Source: Phallus indusiatus
Taxonomy: Eukaryota > Basidiomycota > Agaricomycetes > Phallales > Phallaceae
Reading direction: 5' to 3'
DNA: 64,000 nt
NCBI GenBank assembly: GCA_027605045.1
Contig: JAQFWX010000013.1
Span: 434,001-498,000 of the forward strand
Part shown: positions 49,983-60,853 of the stretch, one piece after another
Numbering within the stretch: position 1 is the stretch's first letter
Layout: each line of letters begins with the position of its first letter
Notes under the pieces: generated by a model
Seen by the model: only the letters and a program-made list of their open reading frames with translations
What the model was told of the DNA's origin: nothing
Databases searched by the model: none
Made by a program: the position numbers and the translations under genes

Positions 49983-50104
49983 ATGCTGTTATTACCCAGG
50001 TAATACCTGCAGGTACCTGGGTCAAAGCTTTGCAAGTGATGGGTTTCAGAGATTTTACTCGTGATTTTTTATTCATTTTGGCTCTAGAGAGCTCAAAAAT
50101 TGCC
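49983..50104 (+). repeat. Fragment of hAT-type non-autonomous element (family C)
   Basis: Shares ACCTGCAGGTACC-type motifs and the block TTTTGGCTCTAGAGAGCTCAAA with the complete C element at 62746-63306. It is truncated on both sides, by LTR sequence and by A5. Confidence 0.6.
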
Positions 50105-50448
50105 TGTTACGGTATGCTAGCGCCTCACCCGATTATTCGATCTTTTCGATTTCTTTCGATTTCATTTCGCACTTCGATTTCCTTCATTTCCCGTATTTTG
50201 CCATTTCCACTATTTTCATCGATTTCTCGATTTCTTCGATCTGCTCTGATTTCTGTTTCTATCTCCTTGGATCCCATGGGGATCAGTCGGGCACCTCATA
50301 CTCTGTACTTATATGCGTTTTCCCTAGAGGGGGATACCTAAGCTTGTTCTCTTAGGTTTTCCCTCCTCTAGGTGAGTAGTTAGTCGTTGCCCCCCAATAG
50401 ATCTTAGGTTTTCCCTCCTCTAGGTGTGTGCCCTGAGTCGCCCTAACA
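50105..50448 (-). repeat. A element, 344 bp (A5)
   Basis: TGTTACGGTATGCTAGCG to GTCGCCCTAACA on the plus strand, with both 22-bp modules and the hairpin. Flanks do not form a 5-bp duplication. Confidence 0.82.
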
Positions 50449-51060
50449 ATTTCTACGCTCATATTAGGGCTCCACACGGGTTTTATCCTTCGGTATCCTT
50501 GGGACCCTCTAGCCAATCAGAATGCAGGATTTCATGGGTTAAGGGCAAAATCCTGCATTCTGATTGGCTAAAGGGTCGCGAGGGTACCCGCGACCAAAAC
50601 TCGTGTGGAGCCTTAGCTCATATCTATATCTTTGGATTAACTCTGAGTGAGGTCTCGGAGTATAAACTAGCAGTTTTATTTTCATCTTGTCGCATTCACT
50701 AACTCACTCAAGGAATACAGTCATCATTGATTGCAGGTCCTCCATATTTCAGTCCTCTCTCTAGTCGCATTTCCAGTTCATTATCGACTATCAGTTCACT
50801 ATCTCACTTGCACACTTGTATACGATCCTTCTTATCGTTGCAGTTGGTGTTAGTGTTTGTTTGTGTTGGTTTGATATCAGCGCATACATTCTCCCCTATC
50901 CACACACCCATTCACTCACCCTCTCTCTATCTGAAACTAGCACCAGGACCCACTCCACGGTAGACTAACGACCTCATAAATAAATATCTTCGTAGTTTTT
51001 CCAATCATTTATAGCCGATACATTTAGCTATTCACATCAGATCATTATACCGTGAACAGC
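50449..51060 (+). repeat. Repeat J, probable LTR fragment, copy 1
   Basis: Similar to 60428-60853 through blocks such as CTCTGAGTGAGGTCTCGGAG, CAGTCATCATTGATTGCAGG and TTTAGCTATTCACATC. The second copy ends in CGTTACA and has a TATA-like GGTATAAATACTGC upstream, which suggests an LTR. This copy is interrupted by a MITE at 50465-50615. Confidence 0.6.
50465..50615. mobile_element. Foldback hAT-type MITE (151 bp), TSD GCTCATAT
   Basis: Ends TAGGGCTCCACACGGG and, read inward from the right, TAAGGCTCCACACGAG, nearly the terminal repeats of the hAT at 42481-46785. The inner CCAATCAGAATGCAGG occurs in both orientations. Perfect 8-bp duplications at 50457-50464 and 50616-50623. It shares its core with the 129-bp MITE at 43770. 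Confidence 0.9.
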
Positions 51061-51899
51061 CTTACGTGACATCGTCTGTGAGTGTTCGTGTGCATGGTTT
51101 GTTTCATGCGACTTGCTATTATGGCATCGTGTGCAGCCATAAGATTCCATTTCGCTTGTAATGTGAATTGCTTCACACCATTGAATTTGGTGTCTGTGTT
51201 GAGCTGTCACCCTAGCACAGGGGTGTATCCATAGTTAAGTTCAAACAGTGTGAACTTGGTCATTTCACTCGTGCTACTGTTGAGTGTGAATTCTGCCATC
51301 AGGATACGTTCAGCCCAATCCTTCTGATCGTTGTCTATTATAGAATGTAATGCTTGCCTTATGGAGCAGTTCGCCCACTCTGTTGCTCTATCCATCTGTG
51401 GGTGGAATGAAGTGGACATGAGGAGTTTTGTCCCTATTAGCCACTGCAGTTCTTTCCAGAATTTAGTGGTGAATCTGGTATCTCTATCGCTAATGATAGA
51501 AGCTGGTATGCCATGATGTCTGACTACACCTTCGAAATACAGGTGTGCTGCGCTTTTCACAGTTAACTTCGTAATGGTGGGCATGAGTCTCACCATTGAC
51601 ATCAATCTGTCAATTATGACTAGTAAGAAGTCATATCCTTTCGATACTGGTAATGGGCCTATAAAGTCCATCCCAACTGATTCCCATGGTTTATTGGGAA
51701 TAGGTAGCATCTTCAGTAGACCGCTAGGGTGTCTATTGTCATCCTTATTAGTTTGACATTTACTGCACAATTTGCAGTATTCATCGATGTCCTCTGCCAT
51801 TATTCTCCACCAATACACTTGTCTAATGTATTGCGACATTTTATAGCATCCAAAGTGTCCTACAATTTCATATGTTTCACTAATGATAATAATCTCTAC
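51061..51899 (-). pseudogene. Gypsy-2 integrase
   Basis: Has the zinc-binding end (YCKLCSKCQ), the catalytic-core start VGMDFIGPLPVSKGYDFLLVIIDRL, the second Asp region (HGIPASIISDRDTRFTTKFW) and FHPQMDRATEWANCSIRQAL, where the conserved QTDGxTER has decayed to QMDRATEW. A TGA at 51207-51209 follows GYTPVLG where Gypsy-1 has Arg, consistent with CGA to TGA. Homology continues past it to about 51061. Confidence 0.8.
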
Positions 51900-52251
51900 T
51901 GTTAGGGCGACTCAGGGCACACACCTAGAGGAGGGAAAACCTAAGATCTATTGAGGGGCAGCGACTAACTACTCACCTAGAGGAGGGAAAACCTAAGAGA
52001 ACAAGCTCAGGTATCCCCCTCTAGGGAAAACGCATATAAGTACAGGATACGAAGCGCCCAACTGATCCCCATGGGATCCGAGGAGATATAGACAGAAATC
52101 GAGGGAAATCGAAGAGATCGAAAAATCGAGAAAACGATGGAACTAATGGAAACGGCAAAGTACGGGAAATGGAGGAAATCGTAACACGAAATGAAACCGA
52201 AAGAAATCGAAGAAATCGAATAATCGGAAAAGGCGCTAGCGTACCGTGACA
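51900..52251 (+). repeat. A element, 352 bp (A6)
   Basis: TGTTAGGGCGACTCAGGG to GCTAGCGTACCGTGACA. Both modules and the hairpin are present. Flanks TCTAC and GGTAG do not match. Confidence 0.85.
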
Positions 52252-52330
52252 GGTAGTTGTACTGTGCCGGAGTGAATTTCTTAGACAGAAACCCTGCTGG
52301 TCTGCAGGTTTGCTAATTCACACCTTGATA

Positions 52331-53155
52331 AGGCTCTAAACTGTTAGGGCTACTCAGCTCAGACTAGAGGGAGGGGATCCTAAGTACTATATTGGGCAAT
52401 GACTATACTACTCACCTAGAGGGAGGGGATCCTAAGAGAACAAGCTTAGGGACCCTCACTCTAGGTACAGCTACTATATACATAAAACGACGACGCGGCG
52501 TGCGGCCCTGACACAGCTAAGTGCCAGGTGCCCAAACCGAACCTAAGTGACGTGATGTCACGGGCATCACGCCGGGTACGAGCGCGCGACACGCGCGAGT
52601 AGAGAAAGTGAAATAGAGACAGAACAAGGAAACGGAGAGTGAAAGTAAAATATGGAAATGATAAATAAAATAGAAACGAAATGATGCCGATGATAATAAA
52701 TAAGAAAATGAGAGACGGCGGTAGCGTACCCTGACAGATAAGGCTCTAAACGGGTTGCAGGTATCACAGGTAATACCCGCAGGTACCTGTATCCGTACCC
52801 ACAGGTATTATGACCCGCAGGTCAATTATCCGGCGCCTATTTAACCTGTGACAGGTACAGGTAGGCATTTTGGGATGTTGTCGCAGGTTACCCGTTGGTA
52901 CCCGCAGGTACTCCAAAAAAAAATCCATATACTCACAGGTAACCCGCAGGTATTGACCAGAAAACCCACAGGTATTGACCAAAAACCCACAGGTACCTGC
53001 AGGTTACCCGTCAAGACAGGTTGACCTGCATACCTGCAGGTTTTCTGCTAAACCCGCGGGTATTACCCATGACAGGTCGCAGATACCCAAAAATTTGACA
53101 CTTACCCACAGGTACAGGTACCCGTACCCGCGGGTATAACCCATTTAGAGCCTTA
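52331..53155. mobile_element. Non-autonomous hAT-type element (family C, 417 bp net), TSD CACCTTGA, with B4 inside
   Basis: Termini TAAGGCTCTAAACGGGTT and, read inward from the right, TAAGGCTCTAAATGGGTT; perfect 8-bp duplications CACCTTGA at 52323-52330 and 53156-53163. The interior is a dense array of ACCCGCAGGT-like motifs in both orientations. Element B4 sits 13 bp inside the left end. Confidence 0.88.
52344..52736 (+). repeat. B element, 393 bp (B4), flanked by a 15-bp duplication
   Basis: TGTTAGGGCTACTCAGC to GGTAGCGTACCCTGACA. The flanking duplication is GATAAGGCTCTAAAC (52329-52343 and 52737-52751), three times longer than the 5-bp duplications of B2, B3 and A4. Confidence 0.87.
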
Positions 53156-53476
53156 CACCTTGACCATAGTACGCACCAATGCCACACTTGGATCCATCAG
53201 TTACAAGTCAAATTGGCTCGTCGCTATCAGGATTGATAGGTTTAAGAACTGGGGCATTCTTCATCAATACTTTGATTGCATTGAAACAGCATTCTAGTGC
53301 TGGTGTCCACTCGAACTGTCTGTTGTTGTGGGTGCATCCCGATAGTGGGGTAGTATAAGTTGCAACTCCCAGAAGATAGGCTGCAACATACTACATGAGT
53401 CCGAGAAACTTCTGAACATCGTTGTAAGTGCATGGAGTTCTCCATTCATGAATTTTGTCCATCTTATCCATATCTG
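53156..53476 (-). pseudogene. Gypsy-2 RT-RNase H connection region
   Basis: Reads in fragments DKMDKIHEWRTPCTYNDVQK, FLGLM, PLSGC.HNNRQFEW, and the RNase H start (TDGSKCGIGAYYGQG near 53165-53210). It keeps the Gln codon that became a stop in Gypsy-1. Continues beyond the C element to 52252. Confidence 0.7.
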
Positions 53477-54141
53477 TGTCAAGTGCTGTGTTCCATGTCT
53501 ATCCCGGGTAAGTCTGGTCTAGTACGTAACACGTGCGTGCGGATAAAGAGAGTACAGGAAGTATGGGTGTGAGGGACTTGGCTTCAGCTTATATGCTGTG
53601 CCCACTCGCCCAACTTCAGATATCCCTCGATTTCAGAGAACAAGAGAAGTACGTAGCTAGTACACACAAGTCCGACGTTAATTACAATGATGAACTTAGT
53701 TTGCCCAAGAGGTCTGACGACGACTGGGACTTGATCTATGCACAAGCTCACAACTAAGTACGAGACGAGTATGCAGAGTATGGAGAAGAACAGAGACGGA
53801 ATAGATAAGAGAGAAGAATAGATTATATTCTGACTGAGGAATCCCCAGCTACAAACTGGGGCTTAAATACACGAATGTAAGGTAGCTAGGCTAAAAGGAG
53901 AAAAGGATAAGAAAGTAATGGTAGTTTCTAGAACGGATGAAATGGGCAGAGTCCGGGCTAACCGAACCCCTGGTTAGTCAGGAAATCGAGTGGGCAGACT
54001 CCATTTGGAAATGGACGGATCAGAGGGCTGTGCATGGAGTATGGGAAGTACGAGGTAAATACGTGCTACATATTTGATAGTAGACCTTGGATCCTAGTGT
54101 ACGACTTACGTAAACCCTCGGGAAAGGTTATGGGGCACGCC
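53477..54141 (-). repeat. Copy of LTR H (truncated, 665 bp)
   Basis: Begins TGTCAAGTGCTGTGTTCC, the reverse complement of the LTR H 3' end, and tracks LTR H to GGGGCACGCC, losing the last 10 bp. About 400 bp of Gypsy-2 RT are missing at the insertion site. Confidence 0.8.
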
Positions 54142-54506
54142 ATGTCTTGGCGGATGGTCTCCTGGTCTGGAAACGAGGTCATGTCTTTCAACATGTTATC
54201 ATTCTACTGTTGCAGATCAAAGACTGTGCGTAGTCCTGATAATGCCTTCTTAAACAGGTATAGCATAGGGATGGCTTGCTGTGCGACAGTCGGTTCCCAC
54301 CAACCTGCTTGCATGTAGCGCTCTATTTTTTCAGCCAACAGTGGCTTGAGGGCGTCTGGGCACTTCGGTAGTCTGTACCGAATAACCTTGTTAGGTTCTA
54401 TTAATGGGATATGATGATTTACATCCCTAAATGGAGGGAGTCTATTTGGTACTGACCCGAATAAGTCACTGTACTCCTCCTTCCAGTACTCACGTAGCGC
54501 AGGTAG
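54142..54506 (-). pseudogene. Gypsy-2 reverse transcriptase N-terminal part
   Basis: Contains YWKEEYSDLFGSVPNRLPPF, HHIPLIEPNKVIRYRLPKCP, KIERYMQAGWWEPTVAQQAI and RTVFDL, followed by a stop and SFPDQETIRQDMA. The CACTA MITE at 54507 cuts the link to the protease. Confidence 0.8.
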
Positions 54507-55341
54507 CACTGGAGACATTGTAGGGTTTAGCCAAAAAAAGGATCCTAAGAAAATTATGGTTCGAGGTATAGGCATATGACAATTCACTAAGTTGTAATAT
54601 AATATTATAACTAATACTCAGATCAAGGGATTCTGACTTGAAAAATGATCAGTATGTTGCTATTTTTATCTTAGTTAAATTATGTAAGAATTCTTACTTA
54701 TATAATACTATCAATAACTTTTTCTATACAATCAAACAGTATACAAAGTAAAACATATATTATTATTAACCATAGCTGAAAATTATATAATGAAGTTAAT
54801 ATAATTACTTATCAATACAATTTTTTATCATAATTTTGAAGGAGTGAGAAATATTAAGTTTATTGTAATCAAAACTTGAGGTCACAGTATGTGACATTAG
54901 AGTTTTCTCAAGATTTTCCAGAAATTCATGTATTATTAAGGTTTTCCCAGGAAAACTCTGATATTACACATTGTAATCTCATGCTTAAAATTAAGGTTTT
55001 TCCATGCATCTAAATTATAATAGAAATATATTTTCACAATAAATATAATAAGCATTTTTAGAACATTCTTCAATATAGATGATGATAATGTAAGTTTCAT
55101 TCTATTTATTATTTTACTGAATGGATAACATTAATTATAGGCTTATATGATAAAGAATTGTTATATAATTTGATCAAGATAATTATAGCAGTATACTGAC
55201 AGTTTTACAAGCCAGAATCCCTTGAGCTGAGTATTAGTTATAATATGATTTTACAATTTGGTAAATTGTCAATAGCCTATGCCTCGAATCATAATTTTGT
55301 TAGGATCCCTTTTTTGGCTAAACCCTACAATGTCTCCAGTG
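54507..55341. mobile_element. Non-autonomous CACTA-type element (835 bp), TSD TAG
   Basis: Terminal inverted repeats of about 125 bp start CACTGGAGACATTGTAGGG and end with the complement ..CTCCAGTG. The 3-bp duplication TAG lies at 54504-54506 and 55342-55344. CACTG ends with a 3-bp duplication are the hallmarks of the CACTA (EnSpm) superfamily. The interior is very AT-rich and has no coding potential. Confidence 0.82.
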
Positions 55342-55344
55342 TAG

Positions 55345-56225
55345 GTTCTCATCCTTAAGTTCCGGTAATCAGATCTTCTATCTTGCTGCTACTGCATTGG
55401 ATGTAGTAGTTACAGGGTGTGCTGATGCACTAATCTTCCACTTAATTCAGTGGACTCATCCATGGTGTCAGTTATCTCGGTGAACCGTTCCATGGGGGTA
55501 ATTACTCCTCCATCCCAGGTGATTATCCTGTTGCCAAAGTCCAGGCAGATGTCATACCTTTTCAGGAATGGTACACCAATTATGACATCATAGTAGTCAA
55601 TGTTGACTATATCAAAGTATTCTAGTACACTGATATCCCCAAATTCTATCCAGGTATATGTTCTGTACTGTATTATGGATTTACTTCCTTTCACTGCGAG
55701 CTGCAGTGATACTGGTTTATCCAGTTTGAACATCTTCGCTCCAGTCATAAGCAAAAATGATGGTGACATTATCATACCTTGACATCTGCTATCAATCAGA
55801 CAATGCGCTAGTTGGCCATTCACAAGCCAGTAGCCCTCTAAGGGTTTTATTGATTCTTTATCACGCTTTGGAGCTTTTGTTTGATAACAAGTAATCTCCT
55901 CTCATCATAACTGTGATCTTCGGTTATCACCATCATGTATGCACCTACTGCATCTTCATTCTCATTCCACTGGTCCCCTCCCCGCAGCATCCTGACCTTG
56001 TTCAGCATCATCATACTGTGGGGATTCCTCTACCTCTAGGATGTTTCCTCTCGTTTCTTCCTCGATAATTGTGTCAAGTAGTTCGTCCACATCCTCTTCC
56101 TCTTCCTCCTCAATGTGCATCATGTTAGCACATACCTGTCCCTTTCTAGGGCATTGCAGTCTTAGGTGGCCAGTTTGTCCACATTCATAGCACTTTAGTA
56201 CAGTGCTGCTGCTTTGGGCTTGCAT
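55345..56225 (-). pseudogene. Gypsy-2 gag zinc knuckle and protease
   Basis: CCHC knuckle CYECGQTGHLRLQC, an acidic linker (EEEEEEDVDELLD), then the protease with LIDSRCQGMIMSP, where the catalytic DSG has become DSR, and EYFDIVNIDYYDVIIGVPFL matching Gypsy-1. Interrupted by stops near 55870. Confidence 0.8.
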
Positions 56226-56252
56226 TCCTGAGCTGACTGGTCGAGTTGCTGT

Positions 56253-56745
56253 TAGAATATGATCTGTACATCTCTCTAAGTAGATTAGATTATACCAGCG
56301 CTATGGGCGCTTAATAGGCGCCCAGACGCGGTATAGGTAAGCCTGAAGTGATGGGAATACTCTTTATACAGAGTATATTAGAATTGGTATAGAGACGATG
56401 TTATATTATATTCAACAACACTGGAGACAGATGGTGAATACTCTGTATATATTATTTCATGAATTATGAACATACCTGGAGACAGATGGTGAATACTCTG
56501 TATAAAGAGTATTCCCATCACTCCAGGCTTACCTATACCGCGTCTGGGCGCCTATTAAGCGCCCATAGCGCTGGTATAATCTAATCTACTTAGAGAGATG
56601 TACAGATCATATTCTAACAGAGCATTCACCATCTGTCTCCAGGTATGTTCATAATTCATGAAATAATATATACAGAGTATTCACCATCTGTCTCCAGTGT
56701 TGTTGAATATAATATAACATCATCTCTATATCAATTCTAATAGGT
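56253..56745. repeat. Nested foldback (inverted) repeats, family K
   Basis: An outer palindrome (TTAGAATTGGTATAGAGACG near 56379, complement near 56740) contains CACTGGAGACAGATGGTG at 56424 and its complement ending at 56699. A unit starting TGTTAGAATATGATCTG at 56252 is repeated in reverse at about 56480-56620, including a GC-rich hairpin (GCGCTATGGGCGCTTAATAG). Copy 3 of the left unit is at 57768. Confidence 0.7.
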
Positions 56746-57767
56746 TGAAGTAGATTGGGATCTAGAGAACGGTTATTTCGACGAGGTCGAAGATGGCAGG
56801 GATGAATGTTCTGATAGCATGATGGTGCAGTGTGAGACAAGGTGAGTTTTCGAAGATTACAACACACAAAACAAAATGGTTCCCTGTGGTGGTCACCAAA
56901 TGATACATGTGCGCAGGAGCGTATAGGAAGGAAAAGGAAACCAAGTAGTAGTTTATATGAGAGGAAAGAGAGTGTAGAATAGAAATGTAGTATAGTCAAG
57001 TCAAATAAAGTGACTTTAAATGCTTATTGTGAGACTGAGGGAAAAGCTGCGATATAATCCAAGAAACTGATGATATTGGGTGTCTGAAAGTGACTGGTTT
57101 ATATACAAAATTGTGGTTTATTTTCTGAATGAAAAGTGGAACACCAGTAATCTAAATGTGAAGAAAACGAGGGAAAAGCATGTAGAAAGTGTGTACCTGG
57201 TCTGAGAAATGGAAATTTAAGAGTTGTTGATGAATAAAAATTGCAATTAGAAGGTAGGAAAAGAGGAGAAAATGTGAAGAAAAGCAAGGGATCAAGGAAA
57301 ATCCAAGTCTAAGTAATTAATCTTTTGTAATTTCCTATGCAGAACATGGTATTTGTGCATATATGCTGTCTGGCTGTGTTCTACCGGCTCGGGGTAATAC
57401 TATGTCTGGGGCATCTCTCCTCATAAGTTGTTTCTGTGAGCAACATTGTCCTCTTCTCTATCTCCTTTGCTGAAGACTTATCAATTGGTCTTCCTCTTAC
57501 TCTTTATTTTAGAACATTATTACAGCAGTTTGCAGACTCATTTGTACTCTGACAAGTCACACATTGGCTGCTCAAAAATAAGGTCAGAAAGACCAGGTTT
57601 TTTTGACTCTTTGCAAAGGCTGATTGTAAACTAGGAGTTTATTAGTAGAAAATGACAATAAGATACATTTCAATTTTCTGAAAATGAGAAAATTTTATAA
57701 ATGGATGATCTGAAAAAACCAGTTTTCTGAGTTTCTGGGACTAAAGCTACTAGATGGGAAAATTGTG
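56746..57767. other. Unassigned region between K repeats
   Basis: About 1 kb with no supported ORF. Short minus ORFs at 56649-56999 and 57099-57287 have no family resemblance. It may be remnant sequence of the Gypsy-2 5' part, but I cannot align it to Gypsy-1. Confidence 0.35.
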
Positions 57768-57965
57768 TTAGAATATGATCTGTACATCTCTAAGTAGATT
57801 AGTTATACCTATTAAAATTGGTATAAAGATGATGTTATATTAGCCTCAACAATACTGGAGACAGATGGTGAATATTCTGTATATATCATATTATGAATTA
57901 TGATGGAAGAGTATTCACCATCTGTCTCCAGTGTTGTTGAGATTAATATAACATTAATGCAGCAT
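57768..57965. repeat. Family K repeat, copy 3
   Basis: TGTTAGAATATGATCTGTAC, then ATACTGGAGACAGATGGTGA and its complement ending CTGTCTCCAGTG, a short foldback of the 56253-56745 type without the internal inverted insert. Confidence 0.7.
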
Positions 57966-58290
57966 GTTTATTTTGTTTCCACTGGTCCAAATAATATCAA
58001 GATTTGGAGTCTTTGAGAACAACAGTCTGAAGACTCTGAAAGTAATCAAGATTTGGTGTCAGGAAAAGGACTGAGAAATCTCATAAGGGATTAAGTGTTG
58101 TAAGTGATACCTCTGACATATCTTCCTATCTTTTTCAAACACTTTGTAAATGCATGAAAGGGAAAAAGCATTCCATATATTTTCCAATTTGTTTGTGTTG
58201 ATGATGGTATTTTGAACTTATGATCAAAAAGTTAGCAAGCATGGTCAAGCATTGTCTGCCTTAGACTCAATCATAGTCATTTCTGATAGC

Positions 58291-58534
58291 TGTTAGGGCT
58301 ACTCAGCTCAACTAGAGGGAGGGGATCCTAAGATATATATTGGGAAAATACTAACTACTCACCTAGAGGGAGTGGATCCTAAGAGAACAAGCTTAGGGAC
58401 CCTCACTCTAGGTACAGCTACTATAGACATAAATGACGATGTGGTGTGTGGCCCTGACACAACTAAGTGCCAGACACCCAAACCAAACCTAAGCAACATG
58501 ATGTCATGGGCATCATGCTGGGTATGAGCACGTT
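58291..58534 (+). repeat. B element, 3'-truncated (B5)
   Basis: TGTTAGGGCTACTCAGC head, both modules, the hairpin and GACACAACTAAGTGCCAG; similarity stops at about 58534. The 323 bp before it (57966-58290) show no feature. Confidence 0.8.
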
Positions 58535-58652
58535 GTCATGCACCAAAATCTTCCTAATTAGGGAAAGTTCTTCTTTTGTTCAAAGCAGAGTTCTAACCAT
58601 CCAGAAATCCCATACCGACAACACTACAGCCTCAAACTTCAAAAACCATAAA

Positions 58653-59618
58653 ATGACTACATTCACATTCCATTACTCTTCATCAATATCCTTACCAATC
58701 CCAAATTCCCCCACTGGATCACCAGTCCCATCTGATAATGATTCTATACCTTCGTTTCCCTTTTCACCTTCTAGTCCCAGAACATACGATCTGGATCTCA
58801 ATACGACTTTGTATACTTATAGTTCCCAGTATGCAAGTCTCAACATCGACTCGAAAACGTACTTGCTGAAGAAGCCTTCACCTCTTATTATTCGTCAGTG
58901 TAGAAGCTCAGATCTGGTTCACCCTGGGATCATGTTCGGAGAGAAAGTCTATATCGAGGAGAAACTAGACTGGTTTACAGTTCTTAACGTGTATTCGACA
59001 CCAGAATCAGCTATACGAGACTTGTATCAAATATGGTTAGCGACTCAAGATGGATTTGAATTCACGTTTTTAGTACTGGATGTGCCAAGTCAATGGGTAA
59101 TCATTAAGGGCATGAATACTCAAAGACTCAGCCCTTACAGACCTGCGAATTTAATCCCAGAAGATACCCCACCATTACGATTCTCTCCACTTTCACCTCA
59201 AACTTCTCCGATACAATCCTCCCTTCCCTTCCCAGCTCCTCTTCCCCTACCAAGCAATCCTTCCAAAAGATCCAACGAGTTTGTTCCAACATTTTTGGAC
59301 GAACCTAGAATAATAAAGATAGCATACGAGGCAAAAACAATCAGATCCACTTACTTTTCTTCTTCTTTCTTGGACAGTCCCCTTAGCGCTTCTCTTCATC
59401 TTGTCATCCCAATATGTTGTACAATAACGAAAACTCACAAAATCCTACTCCTTATTTACAACTTCCCTTCTTCCCCTTTATATTCCATTCTTCTCTTCGA
59501 ACCGGTCCAAATCCAGGCTTTCTCACCATTATCCATGTCTACAATACACTTGTTCCCGAAATCAACATTGATCCTAATACCATACTCCCCACAACACCAC
59601 CCCCTGCGATGGAAGTAA
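58653..59618 (+). CDS. Unrecognised protein X1 (paralogue of Y1)
   Basis: I do not recognise the family. From the ATG at 58653 the protein has a Ser/Pro-rich start (SPTGSPVPSDNDS), then a conserved core shared with Y1: SPRTYDLDLNTTLYTY, CRSSDLVHPGIMFGEKVYIE, LDWFTVLNVYSTPESAIRD, VLDVPSQWVIIKG. A Pro-rich segment follows. The frame is open to 59618, but its last about 200 nt overlap X2 in another frame, so the true end may lie near 59410 or at an intron. An ATG at 58467 is in the B5 element and is not credible as the start. No signal peptide or membrane helix is visible in the core. Confidence 0.5.
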   Translation: MTTFTFHYSSSISLPIPNSPTGSPVPSDNDSIPSFPFSPSSPRTYDLDLNTTLYTYSSQYASLNIDSKTYLLKKPSPLIIRQCRSSDLVHPGIMFGEKVYIEEKLDWFTVLNVYSTPESAIRDLYQIWLATQDGFEFTFLVLDVPSQWVIIKGMNTQRLSPYRPANLIPEDTPPLRFSPLSPQTSPIQSSLPFPAPLPLPSNPSKRSNEFVPTFLDEPRIIKIAYEAKTIRSTYFSSSFLDSPLSASLHLVIPICCTITKTHKILLLIYNFPSSPLYSILLFEPVQIQAFSPLSMSTIHLFPKSTLILIPYSPQHHPLRWK

Positions 59619-60003
59619 CTGTTCCATATGACGATTTAGAACTAGGATACCCACGAGCCTTAACTCTATACGAACGAACCAACATCAATGTCATGCACGA
59701 GTTGTATGAGTTTGTCGGGTTCCTAACTGCTCAACGGGAGAATAGTCATATGGAGATTAGTTTTTCGTCATTGGTTCTATGGTTACATACAGTTCTTATT
59801 TGTTGATGCCCCTTTTTTCGCCATGCCACCTCCCTCAGATTTTTCTGAAGCTCGTACGCACCCCTTACCCACTTATCAAGAAGTGGAAAGCAATCTATTC
59901 AAAGATCTGAGGCGACCATCGATTCTTAGTCCCATCATCATTCTTCCACTGCCACGGAGAAGCCGATCCCAGCAGCCAGGGCCAGATCAGTCAGAAGAAT
60001 AAG
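59414..60003 (+). CDS. Unrecognised protein X2 (paralogue of Y2), with a frame break
   Basis: I do not recognise the family. Frame 59414-59806 contains PAMEVTVPYDDLELGYPRAL and NINVMHELYEFVGFLTAQR, matching Y2. Near 59780 the frame shifts: the other frame continues LFVDAPFFAMPPPSDFSE to a stop at 60001-60003 with LPTYQEVES, LRRPSILSPIIILPLPRRSR, again matching the Y2 tail (DAPF, PPP, LPEYEE). A missed intron or a one-base indel would explain it. The pairing X1 then X2 repeats the order Y1 then Y2 on the other strand. Confidence 0.45.
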
Positions 60004-60853
60004 ATGGAATGGTATGGTACAGGATAGAGGCAGCGCGGGAAGTACCAGGTATTGAGTCAGGCAAGGGCTGTGTCTCAAACCGGTTTTGTTCTCCCTAATT
60101 GATCTCCTTCTGTTTTCTTTTGTTCTCCTGTTTTGGTTTCATCAATTTCTCCTATCTATGTTTGTGATTCCTTTTGTTGTAATTGTATCCCCTTCATTCT
60201 CTCGCGATCCCCCTATCTTCCATATTTCTTTTGTTCTTTGTTTCTTCCTGTTTGTTATCTCGGTGAACGATGAGTGATTGTCTCACCAATGCTATGTACT
60301 CTGAAAGGTATAAATACTGCATGTAAATACTTGTAACAGCAGCAATCTACTGAATGGGTTGTCTCACAGTTAAGTTCAGTCAAGTCAAGTTTAAGTCAAA
60401 CCCAAGTCTAGTGTTTCGTCTCACGTCTATTTCTACGCTCATGTCTATATCTTTGGAATACTCTGAGTGAGGTCTCGGAGTCTAAACTAGCGATTTTATT
60501 TTCAGTTTATCGCATCACTTACTCGCATAAGGATAACAGTCATCATTGATTGCAGGTCCTCAATTTCAGTCGCATTTCAAGTTCATTGTCGACTATCAGT
60601 TCATTATTTTCACTTGCACTATTGCACACGATCCCTCCTTATTGTTGCAGTAGGTGTTAGTGTTTGTCTGTGTTGGTTTCGCATCAGCACATACATCCCC
60701 TCCTTCCCATCATCCACACACACCCACTTTCTATTATTCACCGAAATCAGCACCAGGACCCGCTCCATGGTAGACTAACTGACCTCGAAACAAATATCTC
60801 ATTGTAGTCCGATCATTTATAGCCGACACATTTAGCTATTCACATCGGATCGT
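60004..60853 (+). repeat. Repeat J, probable LTR, copy 2
   Basis: TATA-like GGTATAAATACTGC at about 60307, repeated AGTCAAGT motifs, then the 60428-60853 block shared with 50449-51060, ending GGATCGTTACA. The left end is not defined. No ORF is supported here. Confidence 0.5.

Larger units (their letters stand above)
51061..56225 (-). mobile_element. Gypsy-2: degenerate chromodomain-type Ty3/gypsy element, no LTRs identified
   Basis: Minus-strand relative of Gypsy-1 with zinc knuckle and protease (56225-55345), RT (54506-54142), RNase H region (53476-53156 and 52330-52252) and integrase (51899-51061). Interrupting elements, in order: CACTA MITE 54507-55341, LTR H copy 53477-54141 with a deletion of mid RT, C element 52331-53155 with B4 inside, A6 51900-52251. 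Many stops and substitutions make it older than Gypsy-1. Confidence 0.8.
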
